IMG/VR virus record: IMGVR_UViG_3300046169_000092
Location: 1 to 36,011 of that record
Length of the DNA stretch: 36,011 nt
Source: a virus
Reading direction: 5' to 3' (one strand)
Shown here: one piece after another, positions 15,050-21,467 of the stretch
Numbering within the stretch: the stretch's first letter is position 1
How the letters are laid out: every line of letters begins with the position of its first letter
The notes under the pieces: generated by a model
Databases searched by the model: none
The model's input: only the letters and a program-made list of their open reading frames with translations
What the model was told of the DNA's origin: nothing
Translations under genes and position numbers: made by a program

Positions 15050-15172
15050 GCACATACATTGCACATATACACATATATTGTACATATATCGCACATATAT
15101 TATACATATACACATAAATCATACATGCTTTATACATATATTATACATATACACATATATTGCACATACATC
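15050..15172. repeat. AT-rich array of about twelve ACATATAT-type units
   Basis: Units of 9-11 bases follow one another: gcacatacatt, gcacatatac, acatatatt, gtacatatatc, gcacatatatt, atacatatac, acataaatc, atacatgcttt, atacatatatt, atacatatac, acatatatt, gcacatacatc. The period is close to one DNA turn. It lies directly beside the C-rich repeats (15195-15340) and is easy to melt. An open frame through it (14940-15137, minus) translates to a repeat peptide and is not treated as a gene. Confidence 0.85.
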
Positions 15173-15194
15173 GTGCCAGGGGGGTCACCCTATA

Positions 15195-15340
15195 ACCCCC
15201 GCCGAAAATCCCCCCTAAAAATCTCTTAACCCCCCATAGAAATCCAAACCCGTCTAGCCCCCGTAGAAATCCATAAAAAAAGGGGGGCTGCCATACCCCC
15301 CGTAGAAATCTTCAATCCAATAAACCCCCCGTAGAAATTT
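15195..15340. repeat. Six C-rich direct repeats, iteron-like
   Basis: The core CCCCCCGTAGAAATC recurs with small changes at about 15195-15210 (gccgaaaatc), 15210-15223 (taaaaatc), 15230-15244 (atagaaatc), 15258-15271, 15296-15310 and 15325-15339. Spacing of the last four is about 27, 39 and 29 bases. All run in the same direction. On the minus strand the G runs could also form quadruplex structures. The fifth copy doubles as one arm of a terminator hairpin. Together with the AT-rich array it forms a candidate origin. Confidence 0.85.
15275..15301 (-). terminator. Intrinsic terminator after the O-like operon
   Basis: The minus strand reads GGGGGG - TATGGCAG - CCCCCC followed by seven Ts, a strong rho-independent terminator about 55 bases past the stop of the 76-residue gene at 15355. 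It would end the transcript that starts before 16465 and keep it out of the AT-rich array. Confidence 0.75.
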
Positions 15341-15354
15341 ATCGTATGATCAGT

Positions 15355-15585
15355 TTATAACGCAAAGTTCTCCTCGTAATAGTCCCAATCAATTTCGCCC
15401 TGAGCACTTACTAATCCATTATCGATGTAAGACTTAGCTTCCCTTCCGATGCGCCCTTCAAGACGCCATGCTAAGCCCGTAGCGATCAAATCTGCAAAGA
15501 ACTGTACGTTCCATTCCAGGCTATGATCCTCGGTCTGATATTCAATCACTCTATTCATTAGTCCCATCATCTCTACTTGTCTCAT
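15355..15585 (-). CDS. Conserved small phage protein, 76 residues
   Basis: The protein (MRQVEMMGLMNRVIEYQTED ...) has the segment LIATGLAWRLEGRIGREAKSY and a following GLVSAQGEID, a pattern of Leu-x-x-G-x-x-W-x-L-x-G-x-x-G-R-x-A that I recall from small proteins of marine phages. Function unknown. The start overlaps the stop of the upstream 49-residue gene (ATGA). Confidence 0.6.
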   Translation of the reverse strand: MRQVEMMGLMNRVIEYQTEDHSLEWNVQFFADLIATGLAWRLEGRIGREAKSYIDNGLVSAQGEIDWDYYEENFAL

Positions 15586-15731
15586 TTTGGTTCCTCCAAT
15601 AGTACGCTAAGCATTAGAGCTTTGCTTTGATCTGGGTTTCCGTTTAGGGCTATGTACAATACATTTACTAGCTCGTCTAAGTCTTTGGTTGCAACCTTCT
15701 TTACGTAGGTATTTACGATTCTCTTATCCAT
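15582..15731 (-). CDS. Small helical protein, 49 residues
   Basis: The ORF MDKRIVNTYVKKVATKDLDE and on to LSVLLEEPK is charged and helical. It follows the O-like gene after a 95-base gap that holds a DnaA box and its stop overlaps the next start by 4 bases (ATGA). No family was recognised. Support is the coupled overlap and protein-like composition. Confidence 0.55.
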   Translation of the reverse strand: MDKRIVNTYVKKVATKDLDELVNVLYIALNGNPDQSKALMLSVLLEEPK

Positions 15732-15777
15732 TGTGTCTTTTTGTTAATTAATGTTTGTCTCTATCTATAGTATACAC

Positions 15778-15786
15778 TTATCCACA
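15778..15786 (+). promoter_or_regulatory. DnaA box, perfect TTATCCACA
   Basis: TTATCCACA followed by AT lies in the 95-base gap after the O-like gene. Just before it is AGTATACACT (15769-15778). The same arrangement, AGTATACACT-ATCC, recurs inverted upstream of the O-like gene at 16513-16526. Confidence 0.65.
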
Positions 15787-15826
15787 ATCAATGTCAAATA
15801 AAAAGCGTACATATGTTCTGCACTTA

Positions 15827-16465
15827 CTAAAGTACATCAACGGACTTGAAGCCCTGGGTTGACCAACCGTCCGCACCTTGATCCTTGTGCTCCGGTTTAA
15901 ACCATACGCTTTGAGCCTTCTGCTTCCAACTCTTTACTGCATTGCCCCTACTATCCTTCCAATACTTCTGACGGTTACTAGAAATCGAAGCCTGGTAAAA
16001 ATCGTACATCTTGTTAGCGGCTTCTACCGTGTACCCATTGCTCGTAAAATAAGAGACAACCTCATCAAGAGTGGGGATCATCCTTTCTTTATATATAGTT
16101 TCTTTTAGGGTTTCTTTTGTGTGTGTAGTAATTCCACTAGCATCTTGTGTAGTAGCTCCACTAGGTGGTGTACTGAGTACACTAGTTACGTTATAGTTTA
16201 GGGTGATGTGCGTGGTGGTTCTATTGCTCTTCTGTGTAACAATAAATCCGAACTGCTCTAGGTCTCTAACCGCAGCTATCACGGTCTTGTTAGATACCCC
16301 TGCCAATTCCACGATCTGTGATATGCTTATGTAGTCGGATTGCTTATGCCACCCAATGGTCTTACGGCATATGGCGATAAGAACCTTAAACTGAGCCGGG
16401 CTTAGGCTCTTCATATGTTCGTCTATAATACTATTGGGGATTTGGGTGTGATTTGGAACGTCCAT
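15827..16465 (-). CDS. Phage replication protein O-like, winged-helix
   Basis: The N-terminal part (about residues 5-95) has the pattern of phage replication O proteins and related initiators: TQIPNSIIDEHMKSLSPAQFKVLIAI, then CRKTIGWHKQSDYISISQI and LAGVSNKTVIAAVRDLEQFGFI, a winged-helix that binds origin DNA. The C-terminal part (about 130-195) contains VVSYFTSNGY and the Trp-rich end KSWKQKAQSVWFKPE, resembling a helicase-loading region. It would open the origin and bring in the DnaB-type helicase. It is divergent from the early plus operon and followed by two small genes and the candidate origin. Start ATG 16463-16465. Confidence 0.65.
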   Translation of the reverse strand: MDVPNHTQIPNSIIDEHMKSLSPAQFKVLIAICRKTIGWHKQSDYISISQIVELAGVSNKTVIAAVRDLEQFGFIVTQKSNRTTTHITLNYNVTSVLSTPPSGATTQDASGITTHTKETLKETIYKERMIPTLDEVVSYFTSNGYTVEAANKMYDFYQASISSNRQKYWKDSRGNAVKSWKQKAQSVWFKPEHKDQGADGWSTQGFKSVDVL

Positions 16466-16510
16466 TGTAGTCTCATTTTTATTACTTTATTTAAGAATAT
16501 AAAAATTATT

Positions 16511-16547
16511 TTGGATAGTGTATACTTTTTTATAAATTATATCCACA
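16511..16547. promoter_or_regulatory. Divergent control region with promoter-like and DnaA-like sites
   Basis: In the 109-base gap between the O-like gene and the early plus operon, the plus strand has TTG (16511-16513) then 17-19 bases and TATAAATTAT, a weak promoter match. The minus strand has AGTATACACTATCC (16526-16513), also seen at 15769. ATATCCACA (16539-16547) differs by one base from the DnaA box and is followed by AT as in the other two boxes. The sites are visible; regulation is inferred. Confidence 0.4.
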
Positions 16548-16574
16548 ATACTTAAATTAAGAAACGAGATACAT

Positions 16575-16769
16575 ATGAGACAACACATAGACTTTATGAG
16601 GGCATTCCTATCTGGATTACGCTCCTTACCTAACCCAGACAAGTATACCCAGGCGTACATACGAGCCTTTGAGATTTGCTTGTATAGCGCTGAACGTCAA
16701 CAAAAATCTAACCACAAGACAAATGGAACAAACTTGGAATTACCGGGTACTTTCACAGAAATCCGGTGA
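16575..16769 (+). CDS. Small early protein, 64 residues
   Basis: This ORF (MRQHIDFMRAFLSGLRSLPN ...) is the first of the early plus operon, 60 bases after the DnaA-like and promoter-like sequence. The body (PDKYTQAYIRAFEICLYSAERQQ) is helical and protein-like. It overlaps the next gene by 47 bases, in a different frame. Function unknown. Confidence 0.5.
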   Translation: MRQHIDFMRAFLSGLRSLPNPDKYTQAYIRAFEICLYSAERQQKSNHKTNGTNLELPGTFTEIR

Positions 16770-16950
16770 CGAGACGGTGTACTCTATACACCAGGTATTT
16801 TATGACGAACAAGACATCGTCGTAAGATACGTTAAAGTGCCAATCAGTTTAATAGCTACCGATCTAGAAGATATGGTGGAAGATATGCAGTTGGCTCTTG
16901 AAGCGTTTGATCAACCTATAATAAAAATCGAAACCTTAAATAACTTATAA
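16723..16950 (+). CDS. Small early protein, 75 residues
   Basis: The start is set at ATG 16723 (MEQTWNYRVLSQKSGDETVY); an upstream in-frame ATG at 16669 would add 18 residues inside the preceding gene. The acidic protein has a strand-rich middle (TVYSIHQVFYDEQDIVVRYVKV) and a helical end with LEDMVEDMQLALEAFDQP, a pattern common among small phage proteins. Function unknown. Followed 4 bases later by the 145-residue gene. Confidence 0.6.
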   Translation: MEQTWNYRVLSQKSGDETVYSIHQVFYDEQDIVVRYVKVPISLIATDLEDMVEDMQLALEAFDQPIIKIETLNNL

Positions 16951-16954
16951 TATT

Positions 16955-17392
16955 ATGTCTATTAATTGGAACTATGCACTAAAAACAAAAGTAGGAGGCG
17001 GTGGTGGACACAAAGCCTCAGACGGGGTCGTGCTATTTGGTAAGCGTGGCAAAAAATCCGTTGCGTATAGCGTTCTTTTCTATCAAAAAGGTAGAAAAAA
17101 GATTGGATCACCTGAATCGTTATCCTTTGGGTTTAACGACACAAAGGTATATTGTACGCCCGAACCACTAGGTGAAGCGTTTAATGTGACCGGTCATAGA
17201 GCAGGATGTATGCAGGTATGTGGCAAGGATCTTGCTGAAAAACTAATACAAAAGTTGACCGGTAAAAATCCAACGGGCAATCAAAATGTACTACAAACCG
17301 TGCCTATTTTTCTTGAACGACAAAATAGTTCGCACGAAGTATATGAGATCAAGCCTCATAAAACCGAAGAACAAGAACGATTTGGATTCTAA
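16955..17392 (+). CDS. Hypothetical early protein, 145 residues
   Basis: The basic N-terminal half has a Gly-rich run (KTKVGGGGGHKASDG) followed by strand-rich segments; the C-terminal half is charged (EVYEIKPHKTEEQERF). Two Cys are close together (AGCMQVCGKD). No known family was recognised. It ends one base into the next ORF (TAATG, coupled to the RecE-like gene), so it is part of the recombination unit. Confidence 0.55.
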   Translation: MSINWNYALKTKVGGGGGHKASDGVVLFGKRGKKSVAYSVLFYQKGRKKIGSPESLSFGFNDTKVYCTPEPLGEAFNVTGHRAGCMQVCGKDLAEKLIQKLTGKNPTGNQNVLQTVPIFLERQNSSHEVYEIKPHKTEEQERFGF

Positions 17393-18234
17393 TGAAAGTA
17401 TACGAATCCTTATCCAATAGTGATTACCACGCTCTAACCGACTACGTTTCTAGTAGCTTCGTGAAGGGCGTGGCTAAGCACTCGATCGCAAAGGCGCTTC
17501 AACCCATAGAGCCGAGCCAGGCTCTTCTGTTTGGGGATGCTATGCACACGTACTTTGAGGATAGACAAGCGTTCCATAAACGTTTCAAGGTATTTAAAGA
17601 TGCTGAGATCATAGCACAAATCCTGGAGCGTAGACCGGACATCATGGCTCCGACCATGACCAAAGACTACAAGACCTATAAGAACGACTTTGAGTGTTCT
17701 CTAGGTGAAAATCAGGTGTCTATATCTGAGGCGGACATGGAGCGGATCCAACACATGTACAACTCTGCACTCAGAAACGAAGCGCTAAAAAAGGTGTACG
17801 ACCTATACGATCCGTATGAAGCATGGGACGAATATTCGTTTTTAACGACCGAACCCGATCTGTTTGACCTAATGTATCGAGTCAGACCCGATCGTCTCTT
17901 AGTGAGGAACGAGGAACCCCTAGCTATCATAGATTGGAAGTCTTGCCGGGACGCCTCGCACAAATCCTTTAAGTCTGACTTCTTTAAGTTTAGATATGAT
18001 CTACAAGCTGCTTTTTATTGTGACGTGCTAGAAATCCCTTTATATAACTTCTACTTTGTTGCAATAGAAAAAGAGTTTCCATATAATACTGCTGTATATT
18101 CTCTAGACGAGATGACACAAACAAATGCGATGCAGGAACTAAACGTAATTAAGTACCGCATCGGTGAGTGGAAGAAAAACCCAACACCCGAACTAATCGG
18201 GTTAGAAAACGCAAATGAAATAACACTATTATGA
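17392..18234 (+). CDS. RecE/lambda exonuclease-like PD-(D/E)XK nuclease
   Basis: This 280-residue protein shows the marks of the RecE/exonuclease VIII nuclease family: LLFGDAMHTYFED (about residues 45-57, His52), VRPDRLL with Asp167, AIIDWKSC (Asp181, Lys183) and FRYDLQAAFYCDV (Tyr202-Gln205 helix). Such enzymes digest one strand of duplex ends to leave 3' tails for annealing. It overlaps the neighbouring gene by 4 bases (ATGA) and that gene is a candidate annealing partner, which gives a RecET-like pair. There are no helicase domains, as expected for a phage enzyme. Confidence 0.75.
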   Translation: MKVYESLSNSDYHALTDYVSSSFVKGVAKHSIAKALQPIEPSQALLFGDAMHTYFEDRQAFHKRFKVFKDAEIIAQILERRPDIMAPTMTKDYKTYKNDFECSLGENQVSISEADMERIQHMYNSALRNEALKKVYDLYDPYEAWDEYSFLTTEPDLFDLMYRVRPDRLLVRNEEPLAIIDWKSCRDASHKSFKSDFFKFRYDLQAAFYCDVLEIPLYNFYFVAIEKEFPYNTAVYSLDEMTQTNAMQELNVIKYRIGEWKKNPTPELIGLENANEITLL

Positions 18235-18665
18235 GCACAGAACAAAACACACTAAAATTATTAGCAGAACGGTACCGTCTAACCGGTAAAGACTTCTTCA
18301 AGCACCCGTACCAAGGGTTCATTATCATCACCCGAACCGGTGTAGAAAAGATAATGGCGCACGACAAAATTACCGTAACCTACGAGGTTGTACCCGAACT
18401 AACCGAGGGGCAAGAAAACTGTTGTATAAAGGCTATTGCCGAAAAATTAGATGCTAATGGTGAAGTATACACCGTAGAGTCTTATGGCACGGCCAATCAC
18501 TATAACTGTCCCGTAAAAACCAAGAAAACAGGTGGTTCCCTACCGCATTACCCGGTAGAGACCGCCGAGAAAAGAGCTAAGGCTCGTGCCGTACTACAAA
18601 TAACCGGATTCTACAGCGAAGGGGTCTTCTCTGAAGACGAATCAGACGACTTCAAAAGAAAATGA
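18231..18665 (+). CDS. Possible single-strand annealing partner of the exonuclease
   Basis: This 144-residue protein carries the segment HYPVETAEKRAKARAVLQI then TGFYSEGVFSEDESDDF, a block seen in phage recombination proteins next to RecE-like nucleases, and a strand-rich centre with VESYGTANHYNCPV. It sits directly after the RecE-like gene with ATGA overlap, where RecT/ERF/Sak type proteins are usually found. It is not a clear match to any of those families, so the annealing role is from context. It might also be a modulator of the exonuclease. Confidence 0.45.
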   Translation: MSTEQNTLKLLAERYRLTGKDFFKHPYQGFIIITRTGVEKIMAHDKITVTYEVVPELTEGQENCCIKAIAEKLDANGEVYTVESYGTANHYNCPVKTKKTGGSLPHYPVETAEKRAKARAVLQITGFYSEGVFSEDESDDFKRK

Positions 18666-18748
18666 TCCCAACCCTAATAATAGCCCTTATCATCGTCTCC
18701 GTGGTGGTAGGGGCTTCTTTATCATATGAAAGGAGTCAAAAATTATGA
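18662..18748 (+). CDS. 28-residue membrane peptide
   Basis: The ORF MIPTLIIALIIVSVVVGASL then SYERSQKL is almost entirely one membrane segment with a basic tail. Its start overlaps the stop of the upstream gene (ATGA) and its stop overlaps the methylase start (ATG at 18745), so it exactly fills the gap. The Shine-Dalgarno-like AAAGGAG inside it (18729-18735) serves the methylase. Such a wedge between two genes argues for translation. Function unknown. Confidence 0.5.
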   Translation: MIPTLIIALIIVSVVVGASLSYERSQKL

Positions 18749-19569
18749 TGACACACGGATCATTATTTTCAGGAATTGGGGGCTTTGATTTAGCCTCAGA
18801 GTGGATGGGATGGGATAACCTGTTTCATTGTGAGTGGGAGAGCTTTCCACGTAAAATTTTAAATTATCATTTTCCAAAATCTATATCGTATGGCGACATC
18901 AAAGAAACAGACTTCACTATTTGGCAAAGAAAAATTGACATCCTCACAGGAGGATTCCCATGCCAACCATATTCAGCCGCAGGAAAGCGACTCGGAAAAC
19001 AAGACGAGCGCCACTTGTTCCCAGAAATGCTTAGAGCAGTTCGAGAAATTCAACCACGTTGGGTCGTGGGCGAAAACGTTCGTGGGCTTGTTAGTTGGAA
19101 TGGAGGGTTGGTATTCGAAGAGGTGCAAACTGACTTGGAAGGTGAAGGGTACGAAGTACAACCGTTCCTACTTCCAGCTGCTGGCGTCAACGCCCCGCAC
19201 AAAAGGGACAGAGTATGGTTTATTGCTTACGCCATTGAGGGACGTAGCACAAATGCTTCCGACTCCAACTTGCTCGGACAAGAACGGCTCCGGATCAATA
19301 GAGTCGCTCAAGAAAAGGGGCAGGGGCGAGAACAACGATTTAGCGAGTTGGGCAACTTACAATACAAATGGGAAGAATGCTCAACTCAACCCCCTATTTG
19401 TTGCGGAGATGATGGGATTCCCAGAGAATTGGACTCTATTACCTTTTCTAAATGGAGAAGAGAATCAATTAAAGGATATGGAAACGCAATAGTCCCACAA
19501 GTTGCTTTTCAAATATTTAAAGCAATCAATCAGTATGAGCAAATCCAAAGGCAAAAGAACCGTAACTAA
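18745..19569 (+). CDS. dcm: C5 cytosine DNA methyltransferase
   Basis: This 274-residue protein has the C5-methylase motifs in order: FSGIGGF (I, 8-14), GGFPCQPYSAAGKR (IV, Pro72-Cys73 nucleophile), ENVRG (VI, about 110-114), HKRDRVWFIAY (VIII, about 152-162) and GYGNAIVPQVA (X, about 244-254). It is short, with a small target-recognition region (about 165-235). It probably methylates phage DNA against host restriction. A clear AAAGGAG lies upstream, rare in this genome. A second ORF (18890-19492) overlaps it in the +1 frame and also looks protein-like. The 3' end overlaps the next gene by 35 bases. Confidence 0.85.
   Translation: MMTHGSLFSGIGGFDLASEWMGWDNLFHCEWESFPRKILNYHFPKSISYGDIKETDFTIWQRKIDILTGGFPCQPYSAAGKRLGKQDERHLFPEMLRAVREIQPRWVVGENVRGLVSWNGGLVFEEVQTDLEGEGYEVQPFLLPAAGVNAPHKRDRVWFIAYAIEGRSTNASDSNLLGQERLRINRVAQEKGQGREQRFSELGNLQYKWEECSTQPPICCGDDGIPRELDSITFSKWRRESIKGYGNAIVPQVAFQIFKAINQYEQIQRQKNRN
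18890..19492 (+). CDS. Alternate-frame ORF inside the methylase gene, conserved type
   Basis: This 200-residue ORF lies wholly inside the methylase gene in another frame. It reads as a real protein: Ser/Gln-rich start (TSLFGKEKLTSSQEDSHANH), CSQKCLEQFEKFNHVGSWAK, MEGWYSKRCKLTWKVKGTKY, YGLLLTP..., CSDKNGSGS and LNPLFVAEMMGFPENWT near the end. I recall very similar proteins (EDSHA..., CLEQLEKFN, MEGWYST-RCKLTWK, LLPTPTASD, LNPLFVEEMMGFP) overlapping methylases in Bacteroides and phages, and the last block is a known C-terminal piece of some C5 methylases. Dual coding is likely, but translation is unproven; the memory-based similarity needs a search. Confidence 0.5.
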   Translation: MATSKKQTSLFGKEKLTSSQEDSHANHIQPQESDSENKTSATCSQKCLEQFEKFNHVGSWAKTFVGLLVGMEGWYSKRCKLTWKVKGTKYNRSYFQLLASTPRTKGTEYGLLLTPLRDVAQMLPTPTCSDKNGSGSIESLKKRGRGENNDLASWATYNTNGKNAQLNPLFVAEMMGFPENWTLLPFLNGEENQLKDMETQ

Positions 19570-19957
19570 AGCCATGGCATTCTTTCACGATAAAGGGATG
19601 ATCGTGGATGAAGTAGAGCTTGGTGGTCGCTTTAGAAAATCTAAAGACCTATTCGCTGGGTTATGCACTAAATGCTGGAAGCTAGATTGCTCGTGTAACG
19701 AGCCTAGGTTTGATGGATTCGACATCATAGCCATGGACGGTAGTAACGTTTGGCTAGTACAAATTAAGACGAACCGACCACCCACACAAAAACCCTACAT
19801 TCGTTTTGCTAAGAAGTTTGCTAGTAGGTATATTCGCATCCTTGCAATGACGTGGTACGACCGCAAAGGTTGGGTCACTCACACATTCAACAAAAATGGA
19901 ACCGTAACTAAAAGAGATTTAAGAAAAACTAATGAGAAAAAAGATGACAATAAATGA
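19535..19957 (+). CDS. PD-(D/E)XK-like endonuclease with zinc insert
   Basis: The start is set at ATG 19535 (140 residues); an in-frame ATG at 19502 overlaps the methylase more. The protein has a basic N-terminal helix, DLFAGLCTKCWKLDCSCNE (Cys44, 47, 52, 54, a small zinc knuckle), FDGFDIIAMDGS (Asp63) and VWLVQIKTN (Gln76, Lys78), the D-QxK core found in Hjc-like junction resolvases and related nucleases. A role in branched DNA resolution before packaging, or in repair, is possible (inference from core and place in the recombination module). Overlaps the next gene by 26 bases. Confidence 0.5.
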   Translation: MSKSKGKRTVTKAMAFFHDKGMIVDEVELGGRFRKSKDLFAGLCTKCWKLDCSCNEPRFDGFDIIAMDGSNVWLVQIKTNRPPTQKPYIRFAKKFASRYIRILAMTWYDRKGWVTHTFNKNGTVTKRDLRKTNEKKDDNK

Positions 19958-20171
19958 ACTGCACATACTAAAATTATTACAAGAGCAAGGAAAGGCTTCG
20001 TATAAAGACATAGAGCCTATCATGAAGATAGAGGGGCACGACAAGTATTGGACGACCTTTTCAACGATATGTAGCTTAATACAGTCAGGTGTAATGGTCT
20101 CCGATAACAAGCACCCATCTACCTATTCACTAACCTCATACGGAAGAGTTAAGGCTAAGGAAGTGATATGA
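19932..20171 (+). CDS. Winged-helix-like small protein, 79 residues
   Basis: The protein (start ATG 19932; 19944 is an alternative) has MTINELHILKLLQEQGKASY and WTTFSTICSLIQSGVMVSDN, then YSLTSYGRVKAKEVI, which matches a short winged helix with a final strand and helix. It overlaps the helicase gene by 4 bases (ATGA). It could load or regulate replication proteins; this is from position only. Confidence 0.55.
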   Translation: MRKKMTINELHILKLLQEQGKASYKDIEPIMKIEGHDKYWTTFSTICSLIQSGVMVSDNKHPSTYSLTSYGRVKAKEVI

Positions 20172-21403
20172 GCGAATTAGACCAAAGGCACTTAGAGGAA
20201 GTGCTGGTTGGTACGCTCATTGCTAATAGAGAATATAGAGAGATTATATTCAATGTAACGGACGCTACCCACTTCCCTAATCTACATCCTATTTATTTAG
20301 AAGCGTGTCAACAACACGCAGAAGGGATCTTATTTAACGAGGATACCCTGGCGGCTAAATTAGATAACTATAGCTGTGACTATCTACTTGAGCTTCAGAT
20401 GCACCAACGCACCTCTGAGCACGACATCAAAGGGTACGCTCGTATCCTGAAAGATACGGCTGATAGGCGAAGGCTAACCAAGTCCTTGACCGAGGCTACC
20501 CAGCTCGCTCATAACCCGTCCACTACGATGGATCAGTTAATGATGCAGATAGATAAGCTAAGTGGCGAGCTAGATGAGGCAACTCCAGTAGATGCTTTAA
20601 CTCCAACACAGATCTTCGAACGAGAGCAGTCTCAGCCCAAGAAAGAAAAGCTAGTAACGGGTGAATCTAAAGTGGATGACCAACTGTATCAGCACGTGGG
20701 TCTACACAAGGGCGATATAAACGTAATACTAGCCGACTCCGGGCACGGAAAGACCCAATGGTCAACGTTCCTAGCCTCTAGATTAGCGGTACAAGGCTAT
20801 CAAGGTCTGTGGTTCCAAATGGAGGATTATGACGTGAACACGGCTACACAGCTCGCTATGCAAGCGGTAGCTCACGCTGATAACGTTCGTATCGTAGATA
20901 CCACCGATGACATAGACGAAATCAAACGTCTGTGCCGTCTAGCAAAAATTGAGGGTGGTCTAGACTTCGTGGTCATTGACTACGTGCAAGAGGTCTACGC
21001 CCAGGGTAGATACGACTCGAGAACCCTGGAAATAAACTACGTAACCAAAATACTAAAGCAGATAGCCAAAGAACTTAACGTGCTGGTCATCGTGCCTAGC
21101 CAAGTTACTATCTCTGAATACAACCGATCCGGATGGCAGCTAGAGCCTAAGTATAAGGACGCTCAATGGGCACAAGTTATTAAGAACGTGGCTCATTGTA
21201 TGACCTCAGTGTTCCGACCCAACATGGTTGAGTCCCTTATCCTGATGGATGCACTTGGAAATCTAAAAGTAAAAGGGTGGAGAGATGGTGACGTTCACGC
21301 CTATGAGAGTGTGTTCGTTAAGGTTGTGAAGAGCAGGCGAGGTCAGCTTACACATGAACGCATTAAAATGATGCACCATAAAGATCTAGGGCTAAAAATT
21401 TAG
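20168..21403 (+). CDS. dnaB: DnaB-type replicative helicase
   Basis: This 411-residue protein has a DnaB N-terminal-like domain (about 1-115, MSELDQRHLEEVLVGTLIAN...) and a RecA-fold C-terminal domain: Walker A ADSGHGKT (189-196; the first Gly of the usual motif is Ala), a helicase H1a-like LWFQMED, Walker B VVIDYVQ (268-274) and VLVIVPSQV (about 306-314). It would unwind phage DNA as a hexamer, loaded by the O-like protein. It ends the overlapping early run; the SSB gene follows after 64 bases with its own promoter. Confidence 0.75.
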   Translation: MSELDQRHLEEVLVGTLIANREYREIIFNVTDATHFPNLHPIYLEACQQHAEGILFNEDTLAAKLDNYSCDYLLELQMHQRTSEHDIKGYARILKDTADRRRLTKSLTEATQLAHNPSTTMDQLMMQIDKLSGELDEATPVDALTPTQIFEREQSQPKKEKLVTGESKVDDQLYQHVGLHKGDINVILADSGHGKTQWSTFLASRLAVQGYQGLWFQMEDYDVNTATQLAMQAVAHADNVRIVDTTDDIDEIKRLCRLAKIEGGLDFVVIDYVQEVYAQGRYDSRTLEINYVTKILKQIAKELNVLVIVPSQVTISEYNRSGWQLEPKYKDAQWAQVIKNVAHCMTSVFRPNMVESLILMDALGNLKVKGWRDGDVHAYESVFVKVVKSRRGQLTHERIKMMHHKDLGLKI

Positions 21404-21406
21404 TTA

Positions 21407-21437
21407 TTGACTTTATTCATTTACTCATCTATATTTA
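21407..21437 (+). promoter_or_regulatory. Promoter for the SSB gene, Bacteroidota type
   Basis: TTG (21407-21409), 20 bases, then TATATTTA (21430-21437), a match at 7 of 8 to TAnnTTTG. The SSB ATG is at 21468, about 25 bases past the expected start of transcription. This would give SSB extra mRNA beyond the early operon transcript. Confidence 0.5.
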
Positions 21438-21467
21438 AACTTCAATTATAACATAATCAAAAGAAAA

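Noticed and set aside
14940-15137. 65-residue minus ORF through the AT-rich repeats
   Set aside because: It translates the ACATATAT repeats into Tyr/Ile/Cys-rich sequence with no protein-like character; the repeats explain the open frame.
15050-15340. Repeat region as a CRISPR array
   Set aside because: Repeats are short and irregularly spaced, with no unique spacers of constant length and no cas genes.
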